From Euryarchaeota archaeon (GTDB lineage: Archaea; Thermoplasmatota; SW-10-69-26; JACQPN01), in NCBI GenBank assembly GCA_016207515.1, contig JACQPN010000023.1, forward strand, positions 1-64,000: a stretch of 64,000 nucleotides of DNA. Direction: 5' to 3'. The position numbers were made by a program, and so were the translations under genes. The stretch's first letter is position 1, and every line of letters begins with the position of its first letter. Below are positions 1-8,737 of the stretch, one piece after another. The notes beneath the pieces are model-generated. The model was not told the origin of the DNA. It searched no databases and saw nothing but the letters and a program-made list of their open reading frames with translations.

Positions 1-197
1 AGACGGGCGGATTGACCGGGCGCAATAGCGCCTCATGCACGATTCGAGTGCGAAGAGATGAATGCCCATACATTCACAAGCGCGTGAGGGGGTTACTTGC
101 CACGGACGCCGCCTCATCATAGAGATGATGCGACTTTTCGCAAAAGTTGCTTCGGGGCCCCCTTCCGTCAGCGGCCTCGACGCCTGATGACCCATGG

Positions 198-458
198 TCA
201 AGCGTCCTTCGGCGTCGCAACGAAAACGGCGGCGACCGCGAGGCTGCTTACGTGCATCAGGAGATGCTCGTTGTGCTCGCCGAGGTCGGCGACGAGGTCG
301 GTCGCAAGATGGATCGCGCCGACCACTAGTAGGACCATGAGGACAAGGTCGCTCGTCCTTGAGCGGCCGCGCAGCTTCCAATAGGCGTACGCCGCGACCG
401 CAAGCGAGATGACGTTCAAGAGGCCAGCGTCCGCGAGAAAGGCGTCTTCGATGCCCAT
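198..458 (-). CDS. Small membrane protein, function unknown
   Basis: An 86-residue protein with three or so hydrophobic stretches: LNVISLAVAAYAYWKL near residue 14, LVLMVLLVVGAIHLATDL near 37 and a third near the C-terminus. Histidines lie in the second and third segments. No family is recognised. An AT-rich TATA-like stretch around 531-543, read on the minus strand, lies about 75 bp upstream of the ATG and could be its promoter. It sits downstream of the homocitrate-synthase-like gene on the same strand, 132 bp away, so it is probably transcribed separately. The protein could be a small DUF-type membrane protein; nothing indicates a reaction. Confidence 0.55.
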   Translation of the reverse strand: MGIEDAFLADAGLLNVISLAVAAYAYWKLRGRSRTSDLVLMVLLVVGAIHLATDLVADLGEHNEHLLMHVSSLAVAAVFVATPKDA

Positions 459-590
459 GCTATCGTGACTGCGAGCCGCGCGGCGCCTGATTAGGGCAAC
501 GGTTTTGACGCACGCGGCCCGATAACACGTATGTATAAGTACGTACCGAGCCCGGTCCCGGCGCGCTTTCCTCCTGGACGCGCTTCCGGA

Positions 591-1862
591 TCACTCGGGC
601 CGGAACCCACGCGGGATCTGGACGCCCGCCTTCGCGCAGATCTCCCAGAACTCCTTCGGCGTGACCCCCTTGTGGTCACGGTCCCACGCGCGGTAACCCT
701 CTATGAAGTCCTTGACCTCGCCCTTGGTCTTTCGTTCCGTATGCGTCTTGATCTCGTTCACGATTGCCCCGATTTGCTCCTTGCTCGCCGTGAGGCCGTG
801 CTCCGCAAGGCGCGCTTCGACGGCCCGCGCCCCCGTGTGTTTTCCGAAGACGAAGCGGCGTTTCCGCTTCAAAGTCTCCGCCTGGATGGGTTCGTACGTC
901 AGCGTGTTCTTGATGACGCCGTCCGTGTGGATCCCCGATTCGTGCGTGAAGGCATTGTATCCGACGACAGGCTTCGTTATCCCCAATGGCACGCCGCTGA
1001 GTTCCTCCACGAGTTCCGCAGTCGCCTGGATGCGGTCGAGCTTCACGCCGGTCCTGAAATCGTAGAGGAGTTCAAGCGCCATCACTACTTCCTCGAAACT
1101 CGTGTTCCCCGCGCGCTCGCCCAGGCCTCCGAACGTCGTGTTGATGCATGGGACGCCCTCCTCGATCGAGGCAAGCGTATTGGCGGTCGCCATCCCGAAG
1201 TCGTTGTGGATGTGCACTCCCTCCTCCGTACAGCCGAGCTTGATCCGCTTTCTCACTTCGCCGATCCACCATCTCATCGCGGGCGGCGTCATGACGCCGA
1301 CCGTGTCGCAGTAGAGGATCCGGTCCGCCCCGGCCTCGATTGCCGCGTTGTAGATGCGGCCCACGAAATCGAGGTCCGCCCGCACCGTGTCTTCCGTCAC
1401 GAAGGTCACTTTGAGGCCGTGCTCCTTCGAGTACTCGACGGAATCGACCGCGTGCTTGATCGCCTCCTCCTCCGTCATCTTGAGTTTGTACTTGAGGTGG
1501 ACCGGCGAGGCCGCGATGAACGGGGAGACCTCCTCCGCGTCGGCTTTGATGCAGGCGTCGATGTCGGAGCGTAGCGTCCGGCACGCGGCGAGCACCGACG
1601 CGTGGGAAAGCCCCTCCTTGGCGATGCGTTTCACGGATTCCAGTTCTTTTTCGGACACCGCGGGGATCCCGCAGTTGATGACATCCACGCCGATCTCGTC
1701 GAAGATCTTCGCGAGCCGTACTTTCTCCTCGACACTGAAATACACCCCCGGCGTCTGCTCGCCGTCCCGGAGCGTTTCGTCCCAGAACACGACCCGTTGC
1801 GGCATCGACCGCTTGAGTCTGCCCTCGACGTTGTAGTTGTGGACCAGGATGTCGTCCGGCAT
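591..1862 (-). CDS. Homocitrate synthase / 2-isopropylmalate synthase family enzyme
   Basis: A 423-residue acyl-CoA/2-oxoacid condensing enzyme of the HMGL-like TIM-barrel family. The N-terminal motif WDETLRDGEQTPGV (near residue 27) carries the catalytic Arg and metal-binding Asp. HIHNDFGMATANTLA (near 217) holds the metal-binding histidines, followed by the glycine-rich GGLGERAGN. After the barrel comes HESGIHTDGVIKN, where isopropylmalate synthases usually have HQDG. The leucine-binding regulatory domain of LeuA is absent, as in homocitrate or citramalate synthases and archaeal AksA. The substrate cannot be fixed from sequence: 2-oxoglutarate, oxaloacetate and 2-oxoisovalerate are all possible. 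No lysine, leucine or coenzyme B genes are adjacent. Confidence 0.85.
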   Translation of the reverse strand: MPDDILVHNYNVEGRLKRSMPQRVVFWDETLRDGEQTPGVYFSVEEKVRLAKIFDEIGVDVINCGIPAVSEKELESVKRIAKEGLSHASVLAACRTLRSDIDACIKADAEEVSPFIAASPVHLKYKLKMTEEEAIKHAVDSVEYSKEHGLKVTFVTEDTVRADLDFVGRIYNAAIEAGADRILYCDTVGVMTPPAMRWWIGEVRKRIKLGCTEEGVHIHNDFGMATANTLASIEEGVPCINTTFGGLGERAGNTSFEEVVMALELLYDFRTGVKLDRIQATAELVEELSGVPLGITKPVVGYNAFTHESGIHTDGVIKNTLTYEPIQAETLKRKRRFVFGKHTGARAVEARLAEHGLTASKEQIGAIVNEIKTHTERKTKGEVKDFIEGYRAWDRDHKGVTPKEFWEICAKAGVQIPRGFRPE

Positions 1863-1940
1863 GGGCCTTCCTTCTTGGCTCCATTAACGGGCGACGAATC
1901 TAATAACGTTTCCCCGGGCGAAGCGCGCCCGACCGTGATA

Positions 1941-2378
1941 TCAGGCGGAAGCAGGGTCCACGTCGACGATCTCGATCTCGAAATTGAGGGGTCTGTTTGC
2001 CATCGGGTGGTTGAAATCGAGCTTCACGGAACCATCGGCCACCTCGACGACTCGCGCCGTGAAGACCCGACCCTCTTCATCGCGGATGCTCACTTGCTGG
2101 CCCGCCGACGGCACGCGGTCCCCGAAGGAATCCCGGGGCACGGTCTGCACCATCCGGGGGTCAGCCTCACCGTAGGCGTCCTTCGGTTCGAGGCGCGCCT
2201 TCACGAGATCGCCCTGGCGTTTTCCGACGACGGCCTTTTCGAAACCGTCGATGACCTCCGACTCGCCCACGACGAACGACAGCGGTTCTCCTCCGACGTT
2301 CGTGTCGAAGACCTCGCCGTCGTCGAACGAGCCGGTGTACATGACGGAAACGGTGTCGCCTTTCTCGATGGCTTTCAT
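1941..2378 (-). CDS. FKBP-type peptidyl-prolyl isomerase, SlyD-like
   Basis: A 145-residue two-domain FKBP. It shows the FKBP core VSVMYTGSFDDGEVFDTN and the proline-isomerase signature FVVGESEVIDGFEKAVVG. An inserted IF chaperone domain is followed by the diagnostic DFNHPMANRPLNFEIEI. Members catalyse cis-trans isomerisation of prolyl bonds and chaperone folding in the cytoplasm. The reading frame stays open to an ATG at 2420, but GGAGGT sits a few bases before the ATG at 2378 (protein begins MKAIEKGDTV), so I choose that start. The SlyD metal-binding His-rich tail is missing, as in most archaeal members. Confidence 0.9.
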   Translation of the reverse strand: MKAIEKGDTVSVMYTGSFDDGEVFDTNVGGEPLSFVVGESEVIDGFEKAVVGKRQGDLVKARLEPKDAYGEADPRMVQTVPRDSFGDRVPSAGQQVSIRDEEGRVFTARVVEVADGSVKLDFNHPMANRPLNFEIEIVDVDPASA

Positions 2379-2582
2379 CTCGACCTCCGGCGAAAATCGC
2401 CTTCCCCTATAACTAGCCATTGTCGTTGCGCTGCGGGCGGAAACACGACGCGGCCCACGCGCCGGTGCTCGTCACGGCGAGGCGGTTTGGCGCCTGGTCC
2501 GAGTGGGAGTTGAACATGACCGACCGTGGCGGCCGGTCTAGACAATCATTTCTCGACCCGCCCCCCGACTACTCTTGACGCA

Positions 2583-4433
2583 TCAAGCCGGCGTCCATGT
2601 CGCGTAGAGCGCTTGTATCTCCTTTGCGAACCGTTCTGCCACGACCCGTCTTTTCACTTTCAGGGTGGGCGTGAGCTCGCCATCCTCCTGGGTGAACTCG
2701 CGCGGCACGAGCGCGAAGCGCTTCACGGCCTCGAACTTCGACAGGTTCGCATTCACGGCGTCGATACGCGTCGCGTATTCGGCGACCACCTGGGGGTTCG
2801 CAACGAGCGCCTCGTTCGTCGCGACCATCCCGCGCTCCTCGGCCCACGCCCTAAGTGCTTCGAAATCCGGGACGATGAGCGCCGTGACGTAGGATCGGCC
2901 ATCACCGAGGGCGACCGCCTCCGAGATGAGGGGGCTCGCCTTCAACCGGTTCTCGATCTCCTGCGGAGCGACCTTCTTGCCGGTGCTCATCACGATCAAT
3001 TCCTTCTTTCGATCCGTCACATGGAGGAACCCGTCCGCGTCGAGCTTTCCGAGGTCGCCCGTCTTGAAGAACCCGTCCTCGGTGAACGCACCTTCCGTCT
3101 CCTTTGGGAGATTGTGGTAACCCGCCATCACGTTCGGGCCGCGCACCAGGATCTCCCCGTCGTCCGCCACCCGCACTTCAACGCCCGGAAGCGGTTTTCC
3201 CACGGAACCGAACCTCGTCGCGGCGAAGGTGTTCACGGAGATGACCGGACTCGTCTCGGTGAGCCCGTAACCCCCGAGGATCGGAAGTCCCGCCGCCCAG
3301 AAGAGCTCCTCGATCTCGCGCTCGATGTGGGCCCCGCCCGAGACAAAGAATCGCAACCGGCCGCCCGTGCGCGAGCGCACCTTCGCGAAGACCAACCTGT
3401 CGGCGACCCACGCCGCCAACCGTTTCGTCCACGGGAGCCGGCGACCCGTCGTCCGCGCTCGCGCAGCCTCGGTGCCGACGCGTACGGCCCACCAGAATAT
3501 CCGTTGCCTCCTTGGCGACTCTCCGTGCACGGTCGCTTCGATACGCGCCTTCATCTTCTCGTAAAGACGCGGGACGGCGATCATGACGGTCGGCCTTACC
3601 TCAAGGAGGTCCTCGGGGACCTGCTCCGTCGATTGGGCGTAGTACGCCGTCGCGCCCGCGGCGAGCACGAGGAAGTGGCCTGCGGTCCGTTCAAGGACAT
3701 GTGAAAGCGGGAGGAACGACAGCATGACGTCGTCGTGGCCCATCTCCGGCACCGCTTCGAGGGCGGCCTTCACGTTCGAGACGAAGTTGCGGTGGGAGAG
3801 GCTTGCGCCTTTCGGTTCCCCGGTCGTTCCCGACGTGTAGACGATCGAAGCGACGTCGTCGGGCTCGACGCCGCGCCGGCGGGCGATCAGGCGCGCGGAG
3901 GTCGTCCGCCGGGCATCGCGCCCGTATTCCAAGGCCTCGTCGAAGCTCATGGCCCAATCTTTGCGCTCGGCGTCGAATGGAAGCGAGAAGCAGATGATGT
4001 TCTTGAGTTGAGGAGAACGCGTCTTCAGGCGGTTGAGCATCGCCATCTGCGAGGGCGTCCCGGCGAAAGCGACCCGTGCCCCGCTGTCTTTGAGGATGAA
4101 TTCGGCCTTCGCCTCGGACAATGTCTCGTAGAGAGGCACCGTGACGGCGCCGACCGAAAGGATCGCGAGGTCGGCGCTAGTCCACTCGATGGAGTTACGC
4201 GCAAGGATTAGGACCCGGTCGCCGCGGCGAACGCCTAGGCCGATAAGGGCACTGGCGAGGTCCTCCACCATGGATGCGAGCTCCCTGTAAGTGACGCTAC
4301 GCCAGCGGCCCCCCTCCTTCTGGGCGAGCGCGGGTTTCGTCCCGTGGCGATCGCACGTCGCCGAGAACAATTCTAGAAGCGTCTCGCCCGTAGGTTGCAG
4401 GTTCGCACCGCAGGCGTAACGCCTTGCCGTCAA
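2583..4433 (-). CDS. Long-chain fatty acid-CoA ligase (AMP-forming)
   Basis: A 616-residue ANL-superfamily adenylate-forming enzyme that activates a fatty acid with ATP and loads it onto CoA. The P-loop-like motif IVYTSGTTGEPKGASLSH is near residue 197, followed by SFLPLSHVLERT. GYGLTETSPV near 390, the ATP-binding TGDLG near 463 and the hinge DRKKELIV are present, as is the C-terminal catalytic Lys region LTPTLKVKRR. The architecture matches FadD15-type long-chain ligases. The start is TTG, with a TATA-like box at 4454-4466 centred about 27 bp upstream, which fits a leaderless mRNA. The same AT-rich box serves the divergent membrane-protein gene. No other beta-oxidation gene lies nearby. Confidence 0.9.
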   Translation of the reverse strand: MTARRYACGANLQPTGETLLELFSATCDRHGTKPALAQKEGGRWRSVTYRELASMVEDLASALIGLGVRRGDRVLILARNSIEWTSADLAILSVGAVTVPLYETLSEAKAEFILKDSGARVAFAGTPSQMAMLNRLKTRSPQLKNIICFSLPFDAERKDWAMSFDEALEYGRDARRTTSARLIARRRGVEPDDVASIVYTSGTTGEPKGASLSHRNFVSNVKAALEAVPEMGHDDVMLSFLPLSHVLERTAGHFLVLAAGATAYYAQSTEQVPEDLLEVRPTVMIAVPRLYEKMKARIEATVHGESPRRQRIFWWAVRVGTEAARARTTGRRLPWTKRLAAWVADRLVFAKVRSRTGGRLRFFVSGGAHIEREIEELFWAAGLPILGGYGLTETSPVISVNTFAATRFGSVGKPLPGVEVRVADDGEILVRGPNVMAGYHNLPKETEGAFTEDGFFKTGDLGKLDADGFLHVTDRKKELIVMSTGKKVAPQEIENRLKASPLISEAVALGDGRSYVTALIVPDFEALRAWAEERGMVATNEALVANPQVVAEYATRIDAVNANLSKFEAVKRFALVPREFTQEDGELTPTLKVKRRVVAERFAKEIQALYATWTPA

Positions 4434-4453
4434 AAAGGCTTGTGAGGGGTGTG

Positions 4454-4466
4454 CCTAAATCTATTA
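4454..4466. promoter_or_regulatory. Shared TATA-like box between divergent genes
   Basis: An AT-rich near-symmetrical block (ctaaatctattag) in GC-rich surroundings. It is centred about 27 bp from the TTG at 4433 (minus) and about 30 bp from the ATG at 4490 (plus), the spacing expected for archaeal TBP sites of leaderless genes. Confidence 0.5.
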
Positions 4467-4489
4467 GGCGGTCGCCTATGCCTTTAGCG

Positions 4490-5506
4490 ATGGAAGTCTG
4501 CAACGTATGCGGCCGCTCCTTCTCCGAAGGGGCGTTCTGTCCCGACCACCCGGGAGAAGCGGCGCGGCTCGACGCGACCGCCGCCATAGGCGACGGGGCC
4601 CGCGTGTTCGCCACCAACCTCGTGCCGTTCCTGGCTTTCTGGGTCGTGCCCACGGTCATCGGGACCGCGATCTCCGTGATGGCGGCCGAGGCGGCGTTAC
4701 GGCCCAGGGACGCGCGGGATTACGTCGCGGATCTACGCTCCGTCTTGTACCTTTTCATCGGTGGCGTCCCGAGTTTCCTCGTCACCATGATGTTCGCGGG
4801 CGGGACCGCTGCCATGGTCAAGGACGGCCTCGACCAGCGCCGCGTGAGCGTGAGGTCGGGGCTCGACGCGATGACGAGGCGGCTGCCCGACCTCTTCTGG
4901 TCGGCGGTCATACTCGGCGTCCTGTTCCTTCTCGCCGTCACCGTCTTCCTGCTCCCGGCGATCGTTTTCAGCGTCATAGGCATCGAGGCCATGGCGGCGG
5001 TCTTCGCGATCCTCGGCGCACTTTTCGCTTTCATGTCGGTCTTCGTGATACTCCATTGGTTCATGTTCACGCCGTTCGTGGCGGCGTTGGAGCGCGTCAA
5101 ACCGCACCGGACGCTGGTTGAAAGCAAGCTCTTCGCGGCGAAGAACCGGACCGGCGGCTTCACGGTCCTTCTCATAATCGTCGGCCTTGTCCTGGCCATC
5201 GCCAACGCGTTGACAACGGATGCCATCTCGCAAGGCTTCCCCCCGGACACGCGTCTTACGGCGCGGGAAGCGCTCTCCGGCGTCTTCCTCTGGGTCGCAA
5301 CGCCACTCTTGACCGTGATGGCGGCGACCCTGTACATCCGGATGCGGACCCCCACGCGCCTCTACGAGCAGTTGCGGCCCCAGGTCGTCACCGCGTGCCC
5401 TTCGTGCCACGCGCCGATGAGTTACGCGCCGTCGGAAGGGCCTCTACGAGTCAAGTGCGGATCCTGCGGGCGGGAAGGGATATTGAGACCGGGGCGCCCT
5501 TCGTAA
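4490..5506 (+). CDS. Polytopic membrane protein with zinc motifs at both ends
   Basis: A 338-residue protein. The first residues, MEVCNVCGRSFSEGAFCPDHPG, give a CxxC...C..H metal-binding knuckle. Five or six hydrophobic helices follow between roughly residues 30 and 285 (for example NLVPFLAFWVVPTVIGTAI and LFWSAVILGVLFLLAVTVFL). The tail has a C4 zinc ribbon, CPSCHAPM followed by CGSCG. The core resembles DUF4013-like or YciC-type membrane proteins of archaea, but I cannot assign it. Upstream in-frame ATGs exist at 4424 and 4478. The TATA-like box at 4454-4466 places transcription near 4485 and favours 4490. The gene is convergent with folB. Confidence 0.75.
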   Translation: MEVCNVCGRSFSEGAFCPDHPGEAARLDATAAIGDGARVFATNLVPFLAFWVVPTVIGTAISVMAAEAALRPRDARDYVADLRSVLYLFIGGVPSFLVTMMFAGGTAAMVKDGLDQRRVSVRSGLDAMTRRLPDLFWSAVILGVLFLLAVTVFLLPAIVFSVIGIEAMAAVFAILGALFAFMSVFVILHWFMFTPFVAALERVKPHRTLVESKLFAAKNRTGGFTVLLIIVGLVLAIANALTTDAISQGFPPDTRLTAREALSGVFLWVATPLLTVMAATLYIRMRTPTRLYEQLRPQVVTACPSCHAPMSYAPSEGPLRVKCGSCGREGILRPGRPS

Positions 5507-5530
5507 CGAAGAGCGGGAAGTCGATGCCGG

Positions 5531-5590
5531 TCGGACCCATCGGTCCGGGGTCGGCCCCATCGGCCCGGGGGTCGGATCCATCAGCCCGGC
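5531..5590. repeat. Three tandem 20-bp repeats, partly palindromic
   Basis: Three imperfect direct repeats of a unit like tcggacccatcggtccgggg (5531-5550, 5551-5570, 5571-5590). The first copy is itself a hairpin (CGGACC-CATC-GGTCCG). The array lies between the stop of the membrane-protein gene and the stop of folB and reaches about 10 bp into the end of folB. A bidirectional terminator-like structure is possible. Confidence 0.7.
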
Positions 5591-5934
5591 CTTGTTATCT
5601 CCACCATCGAGTACTCGACCGGGCCCCCGATGGGAGTCGAGAGTTTTCGCACCCGCACCAGCGTCTCTACTTGGCCCATGCCCTTCACCGCGGCCGCGGC
5701 GCTTTCTGCGAGCGCTTCGAGGAGCCTGAACTCGCGCCCCGTGACGACGGCGGCCACCTTCTCATAGGCCGCCCGGTAATCGAGCGTGTCGTGGATGTCG
5801 TCGGAGCGGCCAGAGCGCGAAAGGTCGAGGCGCAGTTCAAGGTCGATCTCGACTTGTTGGCCCAATCGGCGTTCCTCATCGAAGTGGCCGACGTGCGCGA
5901 AGAACTTCATCGCCTTCAATTCAATCTTGTCCAT
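5581..5934 (-). CDS. folB: Dihydroneopterin aldolase
   Basis: A 117-residue FolB-family protein. It converts 7,8-dihydroneopterin to 6-hydroxymethyl-dihydropterin and glycolaldehyde in folate synthesis, usually as an octamer. Typical features are the N-terminal KAMKFFAHVGHFDEERRLG with the conserved Glu, then LDYRAAYEKV and the catalytic-Lys-region helix RLLEALAESAAAAV, and a final strand with IGGPVEYSMVEI. Length matches bacterial FolB (about 120). It is the last gene of the purN-folC-folP-folB operon and overlaps the end of folP by 14 bp. This is the bacterial-type aldolase rather than the archaeal MptD. Confidence 0.88.
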   Translation of the reverse strand: MDKIELKAMKFFAHVGHFDEERRLGQQVEIDLELRLDLSRSGRSDDIHDTLDYRAAYEKVAAVVTGREFRLLEALAESAAAAVKGMGQVETLVRVRKLSTPIGGPVEYSMVEITRPG

Positions 5935-6808
5935 GTACGCTCCTCGTCAACGCATCGGCGACCTTCGCCGACTCGACCGCTTCCCGCACGTCGTGCACTC
6001 GCAGCATGTCCGCCCGGTTCGAGACGAGCATCGTCCCCACGGCGATGGTGCCCGCGATCCGGCGATCAGCGTCGTTGACGCCGGTAAGGCGTCCGATGAA
6101 CGATTTCCTTGAGTGTCCCACCAACAATGGATACCCAAGGCGGGAAAGCTCGGGAAGGCGTTTGATGAGTTCCAGGTTGTGTTCGAACGTCTTTCCGAAA
6201 CCGAGCCCGGGGTCGATGATCACTTGATGCGGCCCGACGCCCGCCTTGGCCGCGGCGGCAACGCGTTCCTCCATGAATCGCCGCACTTCCGCGACGACAT
6301 CGCCGTACACGGGATCCCGTTGCATGAAGCGTGGTTCGCCTAGCATATGCATGAGGACCACGGGGCGACCGGAATCGGCGACGACGTTCGCCATTTCGGG
6401 ATCTCCGCGTAGGGCCGTCACGTCGTTGATGATGTCGGCCCCAAGGTCGAGCGCCTCGCGGGCGACCTTCGCGTGGTACGTGTCGACGGAGATCGGCACT
6501 TCGACGCGTCGCGCAAGCCCCTCGATCACGGCGCCGACGCGTCGGAGTTCGGCCTCCTCGGGGACGGGAGAGGCGCCGGGCCGCGTGGATTCGCCGCCGA
6601 CGTCGATCACGTCGGCGCCCTCGCGTTCCATCTCGACGCCGCGTTCGATAGCACGGTCGGTGTCGACGAAGCGGCCGCCGTCGGAGAAGGAATCGGGGGT
6701 CACGTTGAGGATGCCCATGATGAGGGTCCGTTCGCCGAACCGAAGCGTGTGTCTTCCCGCCTTCATCTCGACGGTTCGACGGACCTGCCTTTGTTCATGC
6801 GACGACAT
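5921..6808 (-). CDS. folP: Dihydropteroate synthase
   Basis: A 295-residue TIM-barrel enzyme that joins 6-hydroxymethyl-dihydropterin diphosphate to p-aminobenzoate. It contains the signature IMGILNVTPDSFSDGG, then DVGGESTRPGA (pterin and pABA loops), SVDTYHAKVAREAL, GADIINDV, LMHMLGEP, DPGLGFGKT and LLVGHSRKSF, all canonical. The frame is open far upstream. The true start is ATG at 6808, with GGAGGG 4-5 bases before it; an alternative ATG at 6820 overlaps the folC stop as TGATG. Translational coupling to folC is likely. Confidence 0.93.
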   Translation of the reverse strand: MSSHEQRQVRRTVEMKAGRHTLRFGERTLIMGILNVTPDSFSDGGRFVDTDRAIERGVEMEREGADVIDVGGESTRPGASPVPEEAELRRVGAVIEGLARRVEVPISVDTYHAKVAREALDLGADIINDVTALRGDPEMANVVADSGRPVVLMHMLGEPRFMQRDPVYGDVVAEVRRFMEERVAAAAKAGVGPHQVIIDPGLGFGKTFEHNLELIKRLPELSRLGYPLLVGHSRKSFIGRLTGVNDADRRIAGTIAVGTMLVSNRADMLRVHDVREAVESAKVADALTRSVHGQD

Positions 6809-6819
6809 CGGGCCCTCCA

Positions 6820-8088
6820 TCACACCACCGGCCATTCGCGTATCGCCGCCCCCGCCAGGTACAACGAGCCGCATATCACGACCGGCACGTCGCGTCCCGC
6901 GGATACGGCGGCCCGTATCGCGTCGCGAGGCGTCTCGATGGCGGCCACGTCGTAACCCATCTGGGCGGCCATCTCCTTGAGTTCCATCGCCGAATGGGCG
7001 CGGGGCGAAGGCACCTTCGTGACGATTATGCGGGAGGCGAGCGGGAATATCTCCCGCATCATCTCCTTCGCGTTCTTGTCCTTCAAGACGCCGAAGACGA
7101 TGCGGGGCTCCGCGATCTTCAACTCGTCGAGCGTCTCGGCGAGGACGCGGATCGCGTCCACGTTGTGCGCCCCGTCCACGATGACTAGGGGCTCGCGCCC
7201 CAGGACCTCGAAGCGGGCCCTCCACACCGTCTTCTCGAATCCACGGACGATCGTCTGTGGTTTCACCCGCAGTTCGCGCGCGATGACCTCGGCGACCGCC
7301 ACGGCCACGCGAAGGTTCTCCACTTGGTGTGCCCCTGAAAGCGGCAGGGTGAGTTCGGTCTCTATCGACTCGGTCTTCACGTGGAGGGATTGCCCCGCGA
7401 GCGAACGGCTCCGGCGGATCACCTGCACGCCGCCCGCGTGTCTTAGGAAGCAGTGGAGCTCGCTCGACCTGCCCTTTATCACCCTTAGCGCCGAAAGGGT
7501 CGCCGCCGTGACTACGGGCCGGCCGGTCTTTATGATGCCCGCCTTCTCGGTCGCTATCTTGTCGATGGTGTCGCCGAGGACCTCCACGTGGTCGATCCCC
7601 ACGTTCGTGATGACGCTCACGAGCGGTTCCTCGAAGACGTTCGTCGCGTCGTGGCGGCCCCCGAGCCCGACCTCCATGATCGCGACGTCGACGCGGGAAC
7701 GCACGAAATGAAGGATCGCAGCGAGCGTCAAGACTTCGAAGTAGGTGAGGCCGCCGAGTTCCTTCCCCACGTTCTCGGCGACGGGCCGGATCTCCGCGAT
7801 GTACCCGTCAAGCTGGTCGTCGGAGATCTCCTTCCCTTGGACGCAGATCCTTTCCGTGAGGCGGACAAGATGAGGCGACGTGTAGAGTCCCACCCGCACG
7901 TCGGCCGCCTGGAGTCCGGCGGAGAGCATGGCGGCCACCGAGCCCTTGCCGTTCGTCCCGGACACGACGACCGCCCGAAGCCTCTTTTCGGGGCTTCCGA
8001 AAAGCTCCAAGGCCCTTATCATCGGTTCGAGGCGCCACTTGCTTCCCTGACGCTCCAACCTGTCGAGCCAATCGCGCGGTGGCTCCAC
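6820..8088 (-). CDS. folC: Folylpolyglutamate / dihydrofolate synthase
   Basis: A 422-residue Mur-ligase-fold enzyme that adds glutamate to dihydropteroate and/or folates. It has the ATP-binding P-loop VVVSGTNGKGSVAAML near residue 40, TSPHLVRLTERI, the metal-binding stretch MEVGLGGRHDATN, ITNVGIDH and the C-terminal domain entry IVDGAHN. Length matches the bacterial family. The start is GTG, 1 base beyond the purN stop, with a GGAGG element inside the end of purN 7 bases upstream, indicating a coupled operon. In a methanopterin-using archaeon this fold could be a F420 or MPT ligase, but folP and folB as neighbours support folate. Confidence 0.92.
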   Translation of the reverse strand: MEPPRDWLDRLERQGSKWRLEPMIRALELFGSPEKRLRAVVVSGTNGKGSVAAMLSAGLQAADVRVGLYTSPHLVRLTERICVQGKEISDDQLDGYIAEIRPVAENVGKELGGLTYFEVLTLAAILHFVRSRVDVAIMEVGLGGRHDATNVFEEPLVSVITNVGIDHVEVLGDTIDKIATEKAGIIKTGRPVVTAATLSALRVIKGRSSELHCFLRHAGGVQVIRRSRSLAGQSLHVKTESIETELTLPLSGAHQVENLRVAVAVAEVIARELRVKPQTIVRGFEKTVWRARFEVLGREPLVIVDGAHNVDAIRVLAETLDELKIAEPRIVFGVLKDKNAKEMMREIFPLASRIIVTKVPSPRAHSAMELKEMAAQMGYDVAAIETPRDAIRAAVSAGRDVPVVICGSLYLAGAAIREWPVV

Positions 8089-8089
8089 G

Positions 8090-8737
8090 TCATCCTCCCC
8101 CCGAGGAAACGAGGCGGCCGCTAGGATCGGCGGGAAACCCCTTGATGGTCACTTTGCGGCCCGACACTGTGACGCGGCCCTCGGCGATCAAGTGGATGGT
8201 GAGCGGGTAGATGACGTGCTCTTGTTCGAGTATCCGCTTTCGAAGCGTCTCCACCGTGTCGCCGTCGAGGACCGGCACCGCGGCCTGGAGGATTATCGGG
8301 CCGGTGTCGACGTCCTCTTCGACGAAGTGGGTCGTGCATCCCGTGATCTTCACGCCGTATTCGTGCGCCTTTGCCTGCGCGTCGAGGCCTCGAAACGCGG
8401 GAAGCAGGCTCGGGTGGATGTTGATGAGTCTTCCTTTGAGCGGGCGAACGAACGCGGGCGTCAGGATCCTCATGTACCCGGCGAGTGCCACGAGGTCGCA
8501 GTGCGACTCGCGGATGAGGGCGAGCATCTTGGCCTCGTGGTCGGGCCGGGCCAGCCCCTTGGGGTCTACGAAATGCGCCTCTATCCCATGCTTTTTCGCC
8601 CGCACCAGTGCCCCCGAATCCCGGTGGTCCGAGAGGACCAACCCGATTCTCGCCTTCGTTTCGCCACGGTCGCAACTGTCGATCACGGCCTGGAGATTCG
8701 TCCCGGCACCGCTTGCGAGGAATGCCACTTTCAGCAT
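8090..8737 (-). CDS. purN: Phosphoribosylglycinamide formyltransferase
   Basis: A 215-residue GAR transformylase using 10-formyl-tetrahydrofolate, third step of purine synthesis. The N-terminal phosphate loop FLASGAGTNLQAVIDSC, LAGYMRILTPAF, the catalytic INIHPSLLPAFRG with its conserved Asn-His, and HFVEEDVDTGPII with the catalytic Asp are all present. It is the first gene of the folate operon, which makes sense because it consumes a folate cofactor. Length is the usual 200-215. Confidence 0.93.
   Translation of the reverse strand: MLKVAFLASGAGTNLQAVIDSCDRGETKARIGLVLSDHRDSGALVRAKKHGIEAHFVDPKGLARPDHEAKMLALIRESHCDLVALAGYMRILTPAFVRPLKGRLINIHPSLLPAFRGLDAQAKAHEYGVKITGCTTHFVEEDVDTGPIILQAAVPVLDGDTVETLRKRILEQEHVIYPLTIHLIAEGRVTVSGRKVTIKGFPADPSGRLVSSGGG

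Noticed and set aside
1-197. A gene at the left window edge
   Set aside because: Only short conflicting frames are present; I see no supported feature in these 197 bases.
531-1574. A 347-codon plus-strand frame opposite the homocitrate-synthase-like gene
   Set aside because: It is an antisense shadow in GC-rich DNA; the minus-strand protein has complete family motifs and this frame has none.
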